Shown piece after piece: positions 22,108 through 33,263 of a stretch of 64,000 bases of DNA. Origin of the DNA: Channallabes apus (taxonomy: Eukaryota > Chordata > Actinopteri > Siluriformes > Clariidae); contig CM060106.1 of assembly GCA_030522415.1 (NCBI GenBank), forward strand, positions 25,737,467 through 25,801,466, in the 5' to 3' direction. The position numbers and the translations under genes are program-made. Each line of letters starts with the position of its first letter. The stretch's first letter is position 1. A model generated the notes under the pieces. The model did not search any database. It was not told the DNA's origin and saw only the letters and a list, made by a program, of their open reading frames with translations.

Positions 22108-22937
22108 TGTCAAGACCCCGGTCTGATCATTGAGTTAAATCTTTTTTCTTTTCTCCTTTCCTCTCTCCCAGTGTTTACATGTCTATTCTAGCACATGGTG
22201 TTTGTTTTGATCCTTCGCCATGTGCTCGTGTCTGTGACATCACCACCATCCCTCCCACTTCCTCCTTATCACTCTATCAAGATGATTTCACTCACCTGTT
22301 CCCCTCGTTTTCGTTGTAATCAGTCACCCTATTTATTCCCTCTTGTCCATCGTCCTGTGTCAGATCGTTGTCCCATGTCGCTAGCTGTATCGCCTGTCCG
22401 TTTCTTGTTCTGTCTAGTCCTGTATGTAGAGTTTATTTTGGCTCCAAGCCAGTATCCGTCGGTCCTGTTTTCCACCTATTTTTCCCCTCCTCTCTCCCGT
22501 GGTTTTTTGTCCTTTTGCACCCAGGCGGGATCCTGTTTTTCTTTTCTTAATTTGCACTGCAGTCTCCCGTCCCGAAGCCGGCCGGCTCTTGCTCTTCTTC
22601 GCGGCCGTGCAGTTCAGCGGACTTCGGTCCTATCGCCCCCTGCTGGCCGCCAAAGGAACTACAGCCTCGTCTCCTGGTTAAGGCCCTTTTTCTCTACGGA
22701 GTGGTTTTTGTTTTTTCCCCTTTTGGGACGTTGGCGCTCCTGGGTTTTGCTTTAAAGAAAAGGAGAAGAAAAGAAGAAAGCAGTGCAGCTTGTTACTGAT
22801 CTTATTTTTGTACTTTTATTTATTTATTTATTTATTTATTTATTTGTTTTTTCCTTTTCTGTCTGAGTCAAGGCATATCTGCAACCAATAAAATCTTGAA
22901 GGAGACCTGCACTTGTGTCCGTTCTGATTCCCTAACA
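22108..22937 (+). repeat. Family A 5' LTR (830 bp)
   Basis: Begins TGTCAAGACCCCGG and ends TTCCCTAACA. A TATA-like tatttat lies at 22330 and a (TTTA)n run at about 22816-22850. The 186-codon frame inside it recurs in the other LTR and is not a gene. Confidence 0.96.
22330..22336 (+). promoter_or_regulatory. LTR TATA box (family A)
   Basis: tatttat at 22330-22336. The proposed RNA start at 22359 lies 29 bases downstream, as in family C. Confidence 0.6.
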
Positions 22938-22938
22938 G

Positions 22939-22949
22939 AACGATCTGAC
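22939..22949 (+). other. Predicted self-priming primer binding site (family A)
   Basis: aacgatctgac, starting two bases past the last base of the 5' LTR, is the exact 11-base reverse complement of gtcagatcgtt at 22359-22369, the expected 5' end of the RNA. Tf1-type retrotransposons use the first 11 bases of their own RNA as primer, and the geometry here is the same. No TGG-type tRNA site is present. Confidence 0.72.
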
Positions 22950-22953
22950 CAGC

Positions 22954-23883
22954 ATGGACACAGCAGGTCCAGACCCCATCAGATCAGCAGTAGCCCATCA
23001 GGGGGTGCTCCTAGGCCAGCATGAGACCCGCTTGACCAGCACCACGAGAGAGGTCGAGTTCCTCGCCACCCAGGTGGCAGACCTCACGGCGCGCATCCAG
23101 GAACTCCAGCGGGAGGCCGCTCAAGCAGGTTCTGTCCACCTCTCCTCACGTCACGATCAGGAGCCCCGCTGCAACAACCCACCTCCCTACGACGGGGACC
23201 CTAACTCCTGCCGAGCCTTCCTGACACAATGTTCGGTAGTGTTCGCCCTCCAGCCGCGCACATTTGCAGCAGAAGAGACAAGGGTGGCATTTGTTTTGAC
23301 TCTTCTTACAGGCAAGGCCCGTGAATGGGGAACTTCTGTCTGGGAGTCCAGAGCCCCATGTTGTGACTCATTTAACGAGCTTCGACAGGAGATGTTGAAG
23401 CTTTTTGATAGGTCCGTCAGAGGACAGGAAGCAGCGGACAAGCTCGCACGGCTCCGTCAGGCAGGTCGCTCAGTCACAGAGTTTGCCATTCAGTTCAAGA
23501 CCTTAGCAGCCTCCTGTGACTGGAATGAGGCCGCCTGTCGGGCAATGTTCCGGGTAGGGCTCGAGGAGGATATCCAGGATGAACTGGCCACTCATGACCT
23601 GCCCCACGACCTTGAAGACCTCATCGACCTGGCACTCCGCATCGAGGCTCGTCTCTGTCGTCGGCACCAGCGCCGGATGGTCCGTTCCTCTAGCAGGGTG
23701 GAGGGTTCTAACCCCCCTGTGGCGACCGTTGACCTGCCAGAACCTGAACCCATGCAGCTGGGACGCCTCCGTCTAACACCCCAGGAAAAACAACTGCGTC
23801 TGACCAAAGGCCTGTGCCTCTATTGTGGCAAGCCAGGCCACTTTGCCGCAGCCTGCCCAGCAAAAGCCAAGGCTCACCAGTGA
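22954..23883 (+). CDS. gag: Family A gag (capsid-nucleocapsid)
   Basis: A 309-residue structural protein expected to form the cytoplasmic particle that packages element RNA. The N-terminal approx. 70 residues are Gln/Glu-rich and helical in character. The capsid-like part spans about 75-235 ([18 protein letters not shown] start, AREWG segment). Near the C-terminus a CX2CX4HX4C zinc knuckle (C288, C291, H296, C301) should bind RNA. The ATG at 22954 follows the primer site by four bases and is the first in frame. The tga stop at 23881 lies inside the start of the pol frame, so pol must be reached by a frame change. Confidence 0.93.
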   Translation: MDTAGPDPIRSAVAHQGVLLGQHETRLTSTTREVEFLATQVADLTARIQELQREAAQAGSVHLSSRHDQEPRCNNPPPYDGDPNSCRAFLTQCSVVFALQPRTFAAEETRVAFVLTLLTGKAREWGTSVWESRAPCCDSFNELRQEMLKLFDRSVRGQEAADKLARLRQAGRSVTEFAIQFKTLAASCDWNEAACRAMFRVGLEEDIQDELATHDLPHDLEDLIDLALRIEARLCRRHQRRMVRSSSRVEGSNPPVATVDLPEPEPMQLGRLRLTPQEKQLRLTKGLCLYCGKPGHFAAACPAKAKAHQ

Positions 23884-26800
23884 AGCGGGGGATCCTGGTG
23901 AGCGCTATTCCTTTTTCACAATCCCCCTCCTCTCGCACACTTTTATCTGTCTTAGTTCAGTTTGGGGAGACTTCACAGTCATGCTCGGCCTTGGTCGATT
24001 CAGGGGCTGAGGGCAATTTTATGGACAGCTCGATAGCTGCAAGTTTGGGTATTCCAGCTATTCCCTTGCCTGAACCTATCCCTGCCCGGTCCTTAAATGG
24101 GACCTTAATTACTACTGTTTCTCACCAGACACCCAAAGTTAGCCTAGTGGTCTCAGGCAATCACCGTGAGGAGACCACGTTGTACCTTCTGGACTCCCCT
24201 AGTGCTCCTATAGTGTTGGGGCACCCCTGGTTGGTACAACATGGCCCTCACGTTGATTGGTCTGGAAATTCTGTCCTGTCTTGGAGCCAAAATTGTCTTG
24301 CTTCTTGTCTTGGTCCTGCCCCTTTTTCTGGTTCTGTTTGTCCTGTGTTGCAGGTGGAGGTTGCTGATCTGTCCGGGGTCCCGGCGGGGTACCACGACCT
24401 GCGGCTGGTGTTCAGCAAGTCCCGGGCCATGTCCTTGCCTCCTCATCGCCCTTATGACTGTGCCATTGAGCTCCTCCCAGGCACTTCTCCGCCCAAGGGT
24501 CACTTGTATTCCCTTTCAGGTCCGGAAAGAGAGGCCATGGACACCTATATTAACGAATCACTCAAAGCCGGCCTCATCCGCCCCTCCTCTTCTCCTGCGG
24601 GTGCGGGGTTCTTCTTTGTCAAGAAGAGAGATGGTTCCCTGCGTCCCTGTATTGACTATCGTGGGCTGAATGACATTACCATTAAGAACAGGTATCCCCT
24701 CCCTCTTATGTCTTCAGCTTTCGAACTTTTGCAGGGAGCCAAGGTCTTCACCAAGCTTGACCTGCGCAATGCCTACCACCTTATCCGCATTCGGGAGGGA
24801 GATGAGTGGAAGACAGCTTTCAACACACCCACGGGACACTTTGAATACCGGGTCCTTCCGTTTGGTCTGACCAACGCTCCTGCTGTCTTCCAGGCCCTGG
24901 TCAACGATGTGCTGAGAGACATGGTAAATCAATTTGTCTTTGTGTACCTAGATGACATCCTGATATTTTCTCCCTCTTTGCAGGTACACACTCAGCATGT
25001 CCGCCAGGTGTTGCAACGGCTTTTGGAGAACCAACTATTCGTGAAAGCGGAGAAGTGTGTCTTCCATGCAAGGTCGGTTTCGTTCCTGGGGTTCGTGATT
25101 TCGGCGGGTGAGATCAGAGCCGACCCTGCTAAGATAAGGGCGGTAGCTGAGTGGCCAACTCCTGACTCTCGGAAGGCTCTGCAGCGGTTCCTGGGGTTCG
25201 CCAACTTTTATCGGCGTTTCATCCGGAACTTCAGTCAGATGGCTGCACCCTTAACAGCGCTCACTTCTCCAAAGGTACTGTTTAAATGGAGTAATGAGGC
25301 CCAGGAATCCTTTGATAAATTAAAGTCCCGGTTTGTCTCTGCTCCTGTCTTGTCTACTCCAGATCCTGAACTACAGTTTATCGTTGAGGTGGACGCTTCA
25401 GATGTTGGAGTTGGTGCGGTCCTGTCACAACGCTCTCTTCGGGATGGGAAGGTGCATCCATGCGCCTTCTTCTCCCACCGCCTGAACCCCACTGAGCGGA
25501 ATTACGACATAGGTAATCGGGAGTTGTTGGCAGTCAGACTGGCTTTGGGTGAGTGGCGTCACTGGCTGGAGGGCGCAGTCCAACCATTCATGGTCTGGAC
25601 TGACCACAAGAATTTAGAATACATCAACTCGGCCAGAAGACTAAATTCCAGACAGGCCCGCTGGTCCCTTTTCTTTAGCCGTTTTAATTTTACACTCTCT
25701 TACAGGCCTGGGTCTAAAAACACCAAACCGGACTCCCTTTCTCGGCTATTTGAGACCCCTGAGAAGGAGACCTCCGTCGACACCATCCTGCCCAAGGGCA
25801 TGGTGGTGGCTGCGCTCTCATGGGACGTCGAGAGGGAGGTTCAGGAGGCCCTGCAGAAGTGCCGTGTACCCAGAGGGGTTCCAGCGGGCAAGCTGTATGT
25901 CCCTTTGAGACTGCGCTCCAAAGTCATCCAGTGGTGTCACTCATCCAGACTGGTTTGTCACCCAGGAGTTCGGAGATCGTTGGCCTCCATCCGTCAGCGA
26001 TTTTGGTGGTCCACCATGACCAAGGATGTCAGGCAGTTCGTGGCAGCTTGCTCAGTTTGCGCCCAGAACAAGAGTTCACCTTCGCCTCCCGTTGGTCTTC
26101 TTCGCCCATTACCCATCCCCGCCCGCCCGTGGTCACATCTAGCTCTTGATTTTGTCACGGGCCTCCCCGAGTCAAGGGGCAACACCGTCATTCTCACGGT
26201 GGTGGACCGCTTCTCCAAAGCAGCCCACTTCATCCCTCTCCCCAAGCTCCCCTCCGCCAAAGAGACTGCTCAGGTGGTGGTTGACCAAGTATTCCGGATT
26301 CATGGTCTTCCGGTAAACGTGGTCTCTGATAGGGGCCCACAGTTCGTCTCTCGGTTTTGGAAGGAATTTTGCAGACAGATCGGGGCCTCAACGAGTCTGT
26401 CATCTGGATTCCACCCCCAGACCAATGGGCAGTCTGAGCGGGCTAACCAGGATTTGGAACGTGCTCTCCGCTGCCTGGCATCCCACAATCCGACCTCCTG
26501 GTGTCAACAGTTGTCCTGGGTAGAGTATGCCCACAATACTCTACCGGTTTCTGCCACAGGTATGTCACCATTTCAGTGTTCTGTTGGCTATCAACCCCCT
26601 CTGTTCCCTTCACAGGAACCCGAAGCGGCAGTCCCGTCTGCCTTGGCTTTTGTCCAACGTTGCCGGCGCACCTGGAGAAAGGCTAAGGAGGTCTTGGCCC
26701 GGACTAGTAGACGGACCAAAGCCGCGGCCGATCGCCACCGGACTCCTGCCCCTAACTATGTTTGTGGTCAAAGGGTATGGCTTTCTACCAAGGACTTGCC

Positions 26801-27200
26801 TCTCAGGGTGGTCTCGCGCAAGTTGGCTCCCAAGTTCATTGGTCCGTACCGGATCACAAAGGTCTTGAACCCAGTGGCGATCCGGCTCAAGCTTCCTTCC
26901 ACGCTTGGTCGGGTACACCCAGTATTTCATGTTTCTAGGGTTAAACCTGTGTATTCCTCCCCTCTTGCCCCTTCTGCTCCGACCCCCCCTCCCCCTCGTC
27001 TAGTGGATGGCTCCCCAGTATACACTGTTAGGAGGTTGCTGGACGTCCGTCGCAGAGGTCGGGGTTTTCAGTATCTAGTGGACTGGGAGGGCTATGGTCC
27101 AGAGGAGAGGAGTTGGATTCCGGCCCGGGATGTTCTGGATCGGGCGCTGGTCGTGGACCTCTGTCGACGACGAGGTGAGCCCCTCCCTGGGGGCGCCTAG
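23814..27200 (+). CDS. pol: Family A pol polyprotein with chromodomain
   Basis: 1128 codons open from at least 23814 (a GTG, so not a proven start), in the -1 frame relative to gag and overlapping its last 70 bases. In order: aspartic protease (DSGA at 62-65), reverse transcriptase ([12 protein letters not shown] at 378-381), RNase H (VEVDAS, Asp 527), integrase zinc domain (H709, H716, C746, C749), integrase core D779, D839, E875 (D,D35E), and a C-terminal chromodomain from about 1069 (YTVRRLL, then [15 protein letters not shown]). The chromodomain places it among the chromoviruses and should steer integration to chromatin. I saw no disrupting stop. I found no canonical X XXY YYZ slippery heptamer in the overlap. 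Confidence 0.95.
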   Translation: MPLLWQARPLCRSLPSKSQGSPVKRGILVSAIPFSQSPSSRTLLSVLVQFGETSQSCSALVDSGAEGNFMDSSIAASLGIPAIPLPEPIPARSLNGTLITTVSHQTPKVSLVVSGNHREETTLYLLDSPSAPIVLGHPWLVQHGPHVDWSGNSVLSWSQNCLASCLGPAPFSGSVCPVLQVEVADLSGVPAGYHDLRLVFSKSRAMSLPPHRPYDCAIELLPGTSPPKGHLYSLSGPEREAMDTYINESLKAGLIRPSSSPAGAGFFFVKKRDGSLRPCIDYRGLNDITIKNRYPLPLMSSAFELLQGAKVFTKLDLRNAYHLIRIREGDEWKTAFNTPTGHFEYRVLPFGLTNAPAVFQALVNDVLRDMVNQFVFVYLDDILIFSPSLQVHTQHVRQVLQRLLENQLFVKAEKCVFHARSVSFLGFVISAGEIRADPAKIRAVAEWPTPDSRKALQRFLGFANFYRRFIRNFSQMAAPLTALTSPKVLFKWSNEAQESFDKLKSRFVSAPVLSTPDPELQFIVEVDASDVGVGAVLSQRSLRDGKVHPCAFFSHRLNPTERNYDIGNRELLAVRLALGEWRHWLEGAVQPFMVWTDHKNLEYINSARRLNSRQARWSLFFSRFNFTLSYRPGSKNTKPDSLSRLFETPEKETSVDTILPKGMVVAALSWDVEREVQEALQKCRVPRGVPAGKLYVPLRLRSKVIQWCHSSRLVCHPGVRRSLASIRQRFWWSTMTKDVRQFVAACSVCAQNKSSPSPPVGLLRPLPIPARPWSHLALDFVTGLPESRGNTVILTVVDRFSKAAHFIPLPKLPSAKETAQVVVDQVFRIHGLPVNVVSDRGPQFVSRFWKEFCRQIGASTSLSSGFHPQTNGQSERANQDLERALRCLASHNPTSWCQQLSWVEYAHNTLPVSATGMSPFQCSVGYQPPLFPSQEPEAAVPSALAFVQRCRRTWRKAKEVLARTSRRTKAAADRHRTPAPNYVCGQRVWLSTKDLPLRVVSRKLAPKFIGPYRITKVLNPVAIRLKLPSTLGRVHPVFHVSRVKPVYSSPLAPSAPTPPPPRLVDGSPVYTVRRLLDVRRRGRGFQYLVDWEGYGPEERSWIPARDVLDRALVVDLCRRRGEPLPGGA

Positions 27201-27210
27201 TGGCGCCCAT

Positions 27211-27220
27211 GGGGGGGGGG
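27211..27220 (+). other. Polypurine tract (family A)
   Basis: Ten consecutive G residues, three bases before the 3' LTR; the expected primer for plus-strand synthesis. Confidence 0.75.
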
Positions 27221-27223
27221 TAC

Positions 27224-28053
27224 TGTCAAGACCCCGGTCTGATCATTGAGTTAAATCTTTTTTCTTTTCTCCTTTCCTCTCTCCCAGTGTTTACATGTCT
27301 ATTCTAGCACATGGTGTTTGTTTTGATCCTTCGCCATGTGCTCGTGTCTGTGACATCACCACCATCCCTCCCACTTCCTCCTTATCACTCTATCAAGATG
27401 ATTTCACTCACCTGTTCCCCTCGTTTTCGTTGTAATCAGTCACCCTATTTATTCCCTCTTGTCCATCGTCCTGTGTCAGATCGTTGTCCCATGTCGCTAG
27501 CTGTATCGCCTGTCCGTTTCTTGTTCTGTCTAGTCCTGTATGTAGAGTTTATTTTGGCTCCAAGCCAGTATCCGTCGGTCCTGTTTTCCACCTATTTTTC
27601 CCCTCCTCTCTCCCGTGGTTTTTTGTCCTTTTGCACCCAGGCGGGATCCTGTTTTTCTTTTCTTAATTTGCACTGCAGTCTCCCGTCCCGAAGCCGGCCG
27701 GCTCTTGCTCTTCTTCGCGGCCGTGCAGTTCAGCGGACTTCGGTCCTATCGCCCCCTGCTGGCCGCCAAAGGAACTACAGCCTCGTCTCCTGGTTAAGGC
27801 CCTTTTTCTCTACGGAGTGGTTTTTGTTTTTTCCCCTTTTGGGACGTTGGCGCTCCTGGGTTTTGCTTTAAAGAAAAGGAGAAGAAAAGAAGAAAGCAGT
27901 GCAGCTTGTTACTGATCTTATTTTTGTACTTTTATTTATTTATTTATTTATTTATTTATTTGTTTTTTCCTTTTCTGTCTGAGTCAAGGCATATCTGCAA
28001 CCAATAAAATCTTGAAGGAGACCTGCACTTGTGTCCGTTCTGATTCCCTAACA
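27224..28053 (+). repeat. Family A 3' LTR (830 bp)
   Basis: Same start, end and length as 22108-22937. No difference seen by eye, including the (TTTA)n run. Confidence 0.96.
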
Positions 28054-28270
28054 ATATTTTCCAATAATATATCTTTGGAACGCGTACTATAATACAATCA
28101 TTTTTAAGTATATTTAAAGTTTAATTCCAAAATTTGGTAGAAGCATGATGTTAGTATACTTTTTATATATTAACTGATGGTACAACTTTTTGTTAGTATA
28201 TTAGCAGTGTATTATCGAGGATTTCAATATATTTGTAATACACTAAAGTGTATTTTTTTTCACTGGGGTA

Positions 28271-28370
28271 TACTGTATACACACACACACACACACACAG
28301 TTATGGGTGTAATTGAGGATCTCTGACACAAAATTTTCTTGTGGTTGTGTTATCGTCAAATTTCATTAAA

Positions 28371-28405
<35 letters not shown>

Positions 28406-28929
28406 AAGTATCTCTGACACAAAATGTGTTTTCTTGTGGTTGTGTGATGGTTAACTTCCATGTGTAAGTGTGTGTGTGGGCATGTGTTGGGAACATACTG
28501 TATATGTGCTTTTATGTCCTATACGATCATGTGTAAAAGTTAGTGCCCCCTCTTTTAACCGTGTCATTACTTATTTTACAAAAATGAAGCTAAAAAAACT
28601 AAGTACCCCTTTAATGCTTCCACTGGATTTAAGAGGGTAAGCCAGGTGGGGTACTTTTTTTTTTGTTGCATGCATGTGAAAGGATTAGTCTTAGTACTGT
28701 ATGTCTTCATATTACTAATGTTTTAACATGAGCCAATAGTTTTAACTAACAATAATCTTTGCTGTTATTATATATAGTATATCTGTGAGTTTTTTGTGAC
28801 AATGATTGCATGTTCATGGAAGAGTAAGATAAGTACGCTTATAACAGTAACTGTAAATATGTGTTTTTCTTCATCGTTGCCTGGCACTGAAAAAAAAAAA
28901 AAAAGGGGGGAAAAAATTAATGTTTTGGG
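28271..28929. other. Non-coding with CA/TG repeats and a small duplication
   Basis: (CA)n at about 28280-28300 and (TG)n at about 28373-28402. The segment at about 28318-28350 recurs at about 28408-28445, both containing atctctgacacaaaat and ttcttgtggttgtgt, about 91 bp apart. No gene was seen. Confidence 0.7.
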
Positions 28930-29079
28930 CTGCTGAGGTGATCAGTAATCAGTCATGCGCAGCTCTACAGTGTGACCTGTTCAAGCTCTGATAAGTTTAT
29001 TAAAGCGTTAGCTGATCGGCTCGCCGGGCCTTTATCTGTTCTGCGCCGTGTCAGCGCTATTCACATGTCTACTACTACC

Positions 29080-29114
<35 letters not shown>

Positions 29115-29160
29115 GCTAATTGCAGCTTATTGCAATGAGTCACTTTTCCATCCATAACAC
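28930..29160. other. Repeat-poor block, possible conserved non-coding DNA
   Basis: High-complexity sequence with GATA-type sites (tctgataagt, ctttatctgt) and a gctaattgcagc motif near 29115, interrupted by (CA)n at about 29080-29110. Regulatory role is a guess. Confidence 0.3.
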
Positions 29161-29198
29161 ATAGTATGATCCATGCACTAGGTCAGAGTTCATGCATC

Positions 29199-29500
29199 CA
29201 TACCACTTGTCTTATTCTGTGTAGGGTCACATGGGGTTGAGTTCTGTTCCAGGGTACCCAGGGCACAAGACGGGTGATACCATGTGAATGGGGTGCCAAC
29301 TCACACACTCATACACCCTATCACATTGATTTAAAAACACCAATCATCCTTCTCCACATGTCTGAGGTTTCCTCCTGGTAATCCGGTTTCCTTACATACA
29401 AGTTGGACTAAATGGTATTTCCAAATTCCTTGTAGTGTGAGGGATTGGCACCCGTCCCCCACTTTGTGCACATGACCCCCGACATGGGTGAGAGAGTGAA
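29199..29500. repeat. Two fused old S1 SINE fragments
   Basis: About 29199-29365 matches the SINE in reverse orientation (ccacttgtcttattctgtgt, then a CA-rich middle). About 29366-29500 matches in forward orientation (gaggtttcctcctggtaatc to gggattggcacccgtccc). Both are strongly diverged. Confidence 0.6.
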
Positions 29501-29520
29501 AGTGTTAATGGTCGGGGATT

Positions 29521-30700
29521 TAGAGAATACAAAGCACAAAGCCTATGCACCATTTCTATATAAAAAAAAAATTACAAGTCATTTGCACATTATTCTCATG
29601 AGATAACGCTGCAAACTCTTCTGTGCCATGGTGTGCCCCTGATTATTAGCAAAGATGAAGGTGCTATTTAATTCTTCCTGATTATTGTTGCCGTAGTTGC
29701 CATTATGGTACATTTAGTGTGTTTTATCCCCAGTGTTTCACAAGTTTTTTTTTTTAACTATCTAGCATGAGAAGAAAAAAAGGCAATGTGTACAATACAG
29801 GGTTTGGATTATTGAACACTAGCGTAAGTACCCATACTTTTACTGGGAAAAGAGTTTGTATAAATATTTAAAAGGTTACAGCTAGAAATAAGCTGATCAG
29901 CTTTAATGCAATCAGTGATATTATTATTTCAGTTTGAAGCCCACGTAGACGTCAGCATGTCTTTCTGTACGGCAGAGTTCTCTAATATATTAATACAAAG
30001 AAATTAATATTTTGTTAAGTACAGTATCTTACACCCTGCTTCACTGTTAAAAGTATGACCTTATCTCAGTATAAATATTCAGTTTATTTTTTCTAATTAA
30101 TATCTATTGGTGCAGGTGTTTGTTCACATTGAGGAAGTGGCGCATTAGTAGCTTTTTTAAAGTTGATTATTAAATCTGGCATAAACATACAGTATATGTA
30201 ACTGTTCATAACATCACTTTTACTCAACATTTTGATTTCACTGATGGTGCAGATTAAACTTTAGGCAGATATCCAAGGACTCGGACAGTTTAGTGTGAGA
30301 CTAAGTTCTGAGACTGGTTTCTAGTTCTCCAATGTATGAAACATAAAGATATCATTGAAAGAGTGAGTTCTGACTAATGTACTTTTTAAAATTATTTATA
30401 TAGATTTTCTTTAAATGATAGAATTTCAACACTAGACTAATTTTCTTTTACATCATCTGTGTATTTTTTTTAATTTTTTTTTTATTTCGAGTTGTAAACA
30501 CTACGCTGGTATGTTATGATGTGCTGCTGCTTAATGACTTTAATTTTAAGGTCGTTAGTGCGGATTTATTTCAGGGCAAATATTAATGGATTCCATTGAT
30601 TCAAACAAAGTCCTTTAGTGACTGAGCATCTCGTACAGCACATGGTGGTATTGATTAGTGCTAGAACGAAGAAGCTTCAGAAAAAAAAAAGAAATGTGTG
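29521..30700. other. AT-rich non-coding, no feature seen
   Basis: Several poly-A and poly-T runs (about 29561-29571, 29745-29755, 30463-30484). No gene or repeat family was recognised. Confidence 0.6.
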
Positions 30701-31228
30701 CGTGTGTGTGTATATATGTGTGTGTGTGTGTGTGTGTGCTTCATGGCTGAGTGCAGCACTAGAGAGTATGTGAGAGGCAAACAGCCATATGGCGCCACGT
30801 CCTGCACCTGCTGAACCTCCTCCTCCTCCTCCTACGAAAGTCCCACTAACAACTCTGACGCTAAACAAACACTGCAGCAGTGTTGATGCCGATACATCAC
30901 GGAAACATATGTGTAATTTATGATCTTTCTGTGTCCTTAGAGATGCTTTTAAGGAACTGATTCTAGTCAACAATGTATTTTATTATTTATATGTGACTAC
31001 AAAAATATGAAAAACTGTGCCTATTTTAACACTGAGATCATAGTATTTTGTGACATAATAAATCGTATTTATAAATTGGCATTGGTTTCATAGCTTCTAC
31101 GCTGTTCACATGTTTAATTTTGGGAATACATACATACATACATATGCTTGGATCTATTATTACAAGAAAATAATTTTTGTCCTTATATAGAAGTTTCCTA
31201 ATGACTCTTAACTTAAATGAACTATTAC
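30701..31228. other. Non-coding: (TG)n then repeat-poor block
   Basis: (TG)n with a TATATA break at 30701-30739. The following 30745-30960 is repeat-free, with an E-box-like catatggc, cacctgctg, a run of cctcct, and a forkhead-like ctaaacaaac. No exon supported. Confidence 0.4.
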
Positions 31229-31500
31229 TGTAACAGTCACAACACCCCCTATAGAGCCAATAGAGCCACAACAGACTACACCCAACACTGCACTACACAG
31301 CCTCGTTCACACTCACCTGAGTTCTCATCGTGCACACCTGTTCATAATCACACACAGCCTATATAAACAGTCTCTGAATACATGCTCAATGTGAACTAAC
31401 GGCTTAGTTTTCCCACCAAGCCTGATGTACTCTAGCCCTTAAAACTAAGAGCACTTTACCCATTTCCCCCCCCCCCCTTTTAATAAACATCATACACTGT
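31229..31500 (+). repeat. LTR-like fragment
   Basis: Starts tgtaacagtcac, has a TATA box in cctatataaacagtc at about 31358, and ends near an AATAAA at about 31480. This layout resembles a fish gypsy LTR, but no CA end or target duplication could be fixed. Confidence 0.4.
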
Positions 31501-31649
31501 ATAGGGTTCGGGATTGTGCGATATAACATGACCTATCATTTTTTTTCTCAGCACAACCTAGGCAATATGAATTTTATTAGATTTTAACTATACAAACATG
31601 ACAGAACAAAAACAAGCAAAGAAATAGCACAGATATGACCAAATAAATG

Positions 31650-31673
31650 ATAATAATAATAATAATAATAATA
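31650..31673. repeat. (TAA)n microsatellite
   Basis: About eight TAA units. Confidence 0.9.
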
Positions 31674-32161
31674 TGCTCATTTTGAGAGTTCTACATCTTT
31701 GTCCATGTCATAAGAGTAATGATAACTTTGGTTCTACCTGACATATCTAAAAACCCAAATGCACAGTCTGATGTCTGAAGCCTCACACAACCGGCAAGGC
31801 TTCACATATTTTTTTTTATTCCTCATTGATCCGTACTGTGTTGCCAGGACAGATCTGTGCCGCTTGGATTTTAAGGGTTTTAACCAAGCTTTTGTTTTTT
31901 GTATGATGATTTTTTTTTTCTTGTTCTGCTCTCTGAGTTTTGTTTTGGATTGTGAATTCGTCTGTGTAATTCAAAGTCAGTGCACACTGACTGACCTTCT
32001 TCCTGACTCTGTTGGTGATTTTGCTTTATAGAATATAAATGACATCAGAGTAAGTTGGTAGTAATACAAACAGTTTGGAACAAGAAGTATGGTGAAATAC
32101 TATAGAAAAGCTCTTAATGTTGCCAGATCAATGTGTCTCTCCACCCTTATAAAAGATAACA
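31674..32161. other. Non-coding, no feature seen
   Basis: The 90-codon plus-strand frame at 31759-32031 is Phe-rich because of poly-T tracts and has no domain. Confidence 0.5.
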
Positions 32162-32176
32162 AATGTAATTAATAGA

Positions 32177-32520
32177 AGGGCGGCACGGTGGTGTAGTGGT
32201 TAGCACTGTCGCCTTGCACCTCCAGGGTCTGGGTTCGATTCCCCAGCCAGGCTCGATTCCCGTCTCTGTGTGCATGGAGTTTGCATGTTCTCCCCGTGCT
32301 TGGTGGGTTTCCTCCGGGTACTCCGGTTTCCTCCCACAGTCCAAAGACATGCAGGTTAGGCTAATTGGCGTTCCTAAATTGCCCGTAGTGTGTGATTGGG
32401 TGTGTGAGTGTGTGTATGTGTGTGTGTGCCCTGCGATGGATTGGCACCCTGTCCAGGGTGTACCCCGCCTAGTGCCCGAAGTCTCCTGAACACAGGATTA
32501 AGCGGTATAGAAAATGAATG
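32177..32520 (+). repeat. SINE family S1, complete but with 3' internal deletion
   Basis: Flanked by a perfect 15-bp target duplication, aatgtaattaataga (32162-32176 and 32521-32535). Intact A and B boxes. It lacks about 34 bp present in other copies, between two cctg motifs, joining gtctcctg directly to aacacaggatt. Confidence 0.93.
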
Positions 32521-32910
32521 AATGTAATTAATAGATTCTTATACTAGTGTGCATTTAAAAACAAATCCTGAATTCATCTCTCAACACTCTTAGGATATGA
32601 ACCTAAATCTTTTAAACTAGCAGGAATTAAACCCTTGATTGATCTTGTGTCATGCCACCTAAGTGAATGCAATCTCACTAAGCTGAAAAATTATTTGTTT
32701 CATCAAAACCTTTGTGAATACGTTTTCCTTGGGTAAAGGATCTGAGTTATCGGACTCATCGGCATAGCATGTGTTGGCAAACTGGTATGATTTGATTGTG
32801 TCTTCCACAGTCGTGATCTCACTCAGGTTTGTTGACAGTGAAATGGCTGCTTGTTTTACTTTCAGTAAGCCGTCATGTCTGTTTTCTAGACTATATACAG
32901 TAGCTAAGTC

Positions 32911-33165
32911 TTAGGGCATGAGGCAGGGTACACCCTGAACAGGGTGCCAATCCATCGTAGGGCAAACATACACAATTTGGGAACGCCAATCATCTTCATG
33001 TCTTTAGACCGTGGAACGAAACCGGAGAACATGGAGGAAAACCACTAAGCATGGGGAGAAAATGCACACAGAGATGGGAATCGAACCAGGCCAGGAATTC
33101 AATCCGGGACCCAGGAGGTGCAAGGCGACAGTGCTAACCACTAGGCCACCTTTCCACCCTGCGTC
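32911..33165 (-). repeat. SINE family S1, diverged copy
   Basis: Reverse copy from gggcatgaggcagggtacac to the head gctaaccactaggccacc, with small deletions. The tail is missing. No target duplication found. Confidence 0.8.
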
Positions 33166-33263
33166 TCAAGTCAGTAGTCTCATAAAGACCTGAAGTAATG
33201 AAGAGTTTGAGTTCAAAATAATAAAGATCACTAAATAATAAAGACTAGGACTATTTAAGAGTT

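Larger units (their letters stand above)
22108..28053 (+). mobile_element. Ty3/gypsy chromovirus, family A, apparently complete
   Basis: A 5946-bp element flanked by the 5-bp target duplication atatt (22103-22107 and 28054-28058). Two 830-bp LTRs run TG..CA with a constant 5116-bp offset and I saw no difference between them. Internal order: primer site, gag, pol (protease, RT, RNase H, integrase, chromodomain), polypurine tract. All expected motifs are present and both frames are open, so this is a recent insertion and a possible autonomous copy. Confidence 0.96.
20509..28268. mobile_element. TA-flanked DNA element with tatactt repeats, split by gypsy A
   Basis: The ends are inverted repeats: ccctagtaaaaaaa on the left and the complement of ccccagtgaaaaaaaa on the right, each next to TATA (20505-20508 and 28269-28272). 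Without gypsy A the element is about 1.8 kb. Its arms are dense in agtatactt, aagtaca and tatattt motifs on both strands. No transposase frame was found. The duplication length (TA or TATA) and superfamily are unresolved. Confidence 0.7.

Noticed and set aside
22195..22755. 186-codon frame, repeated at 27311-27871
   Set aside because: It lies wholly in the 830-bp LTRs of family A, upstream of gag, and has no domain; it is duplicated because the LTR is.
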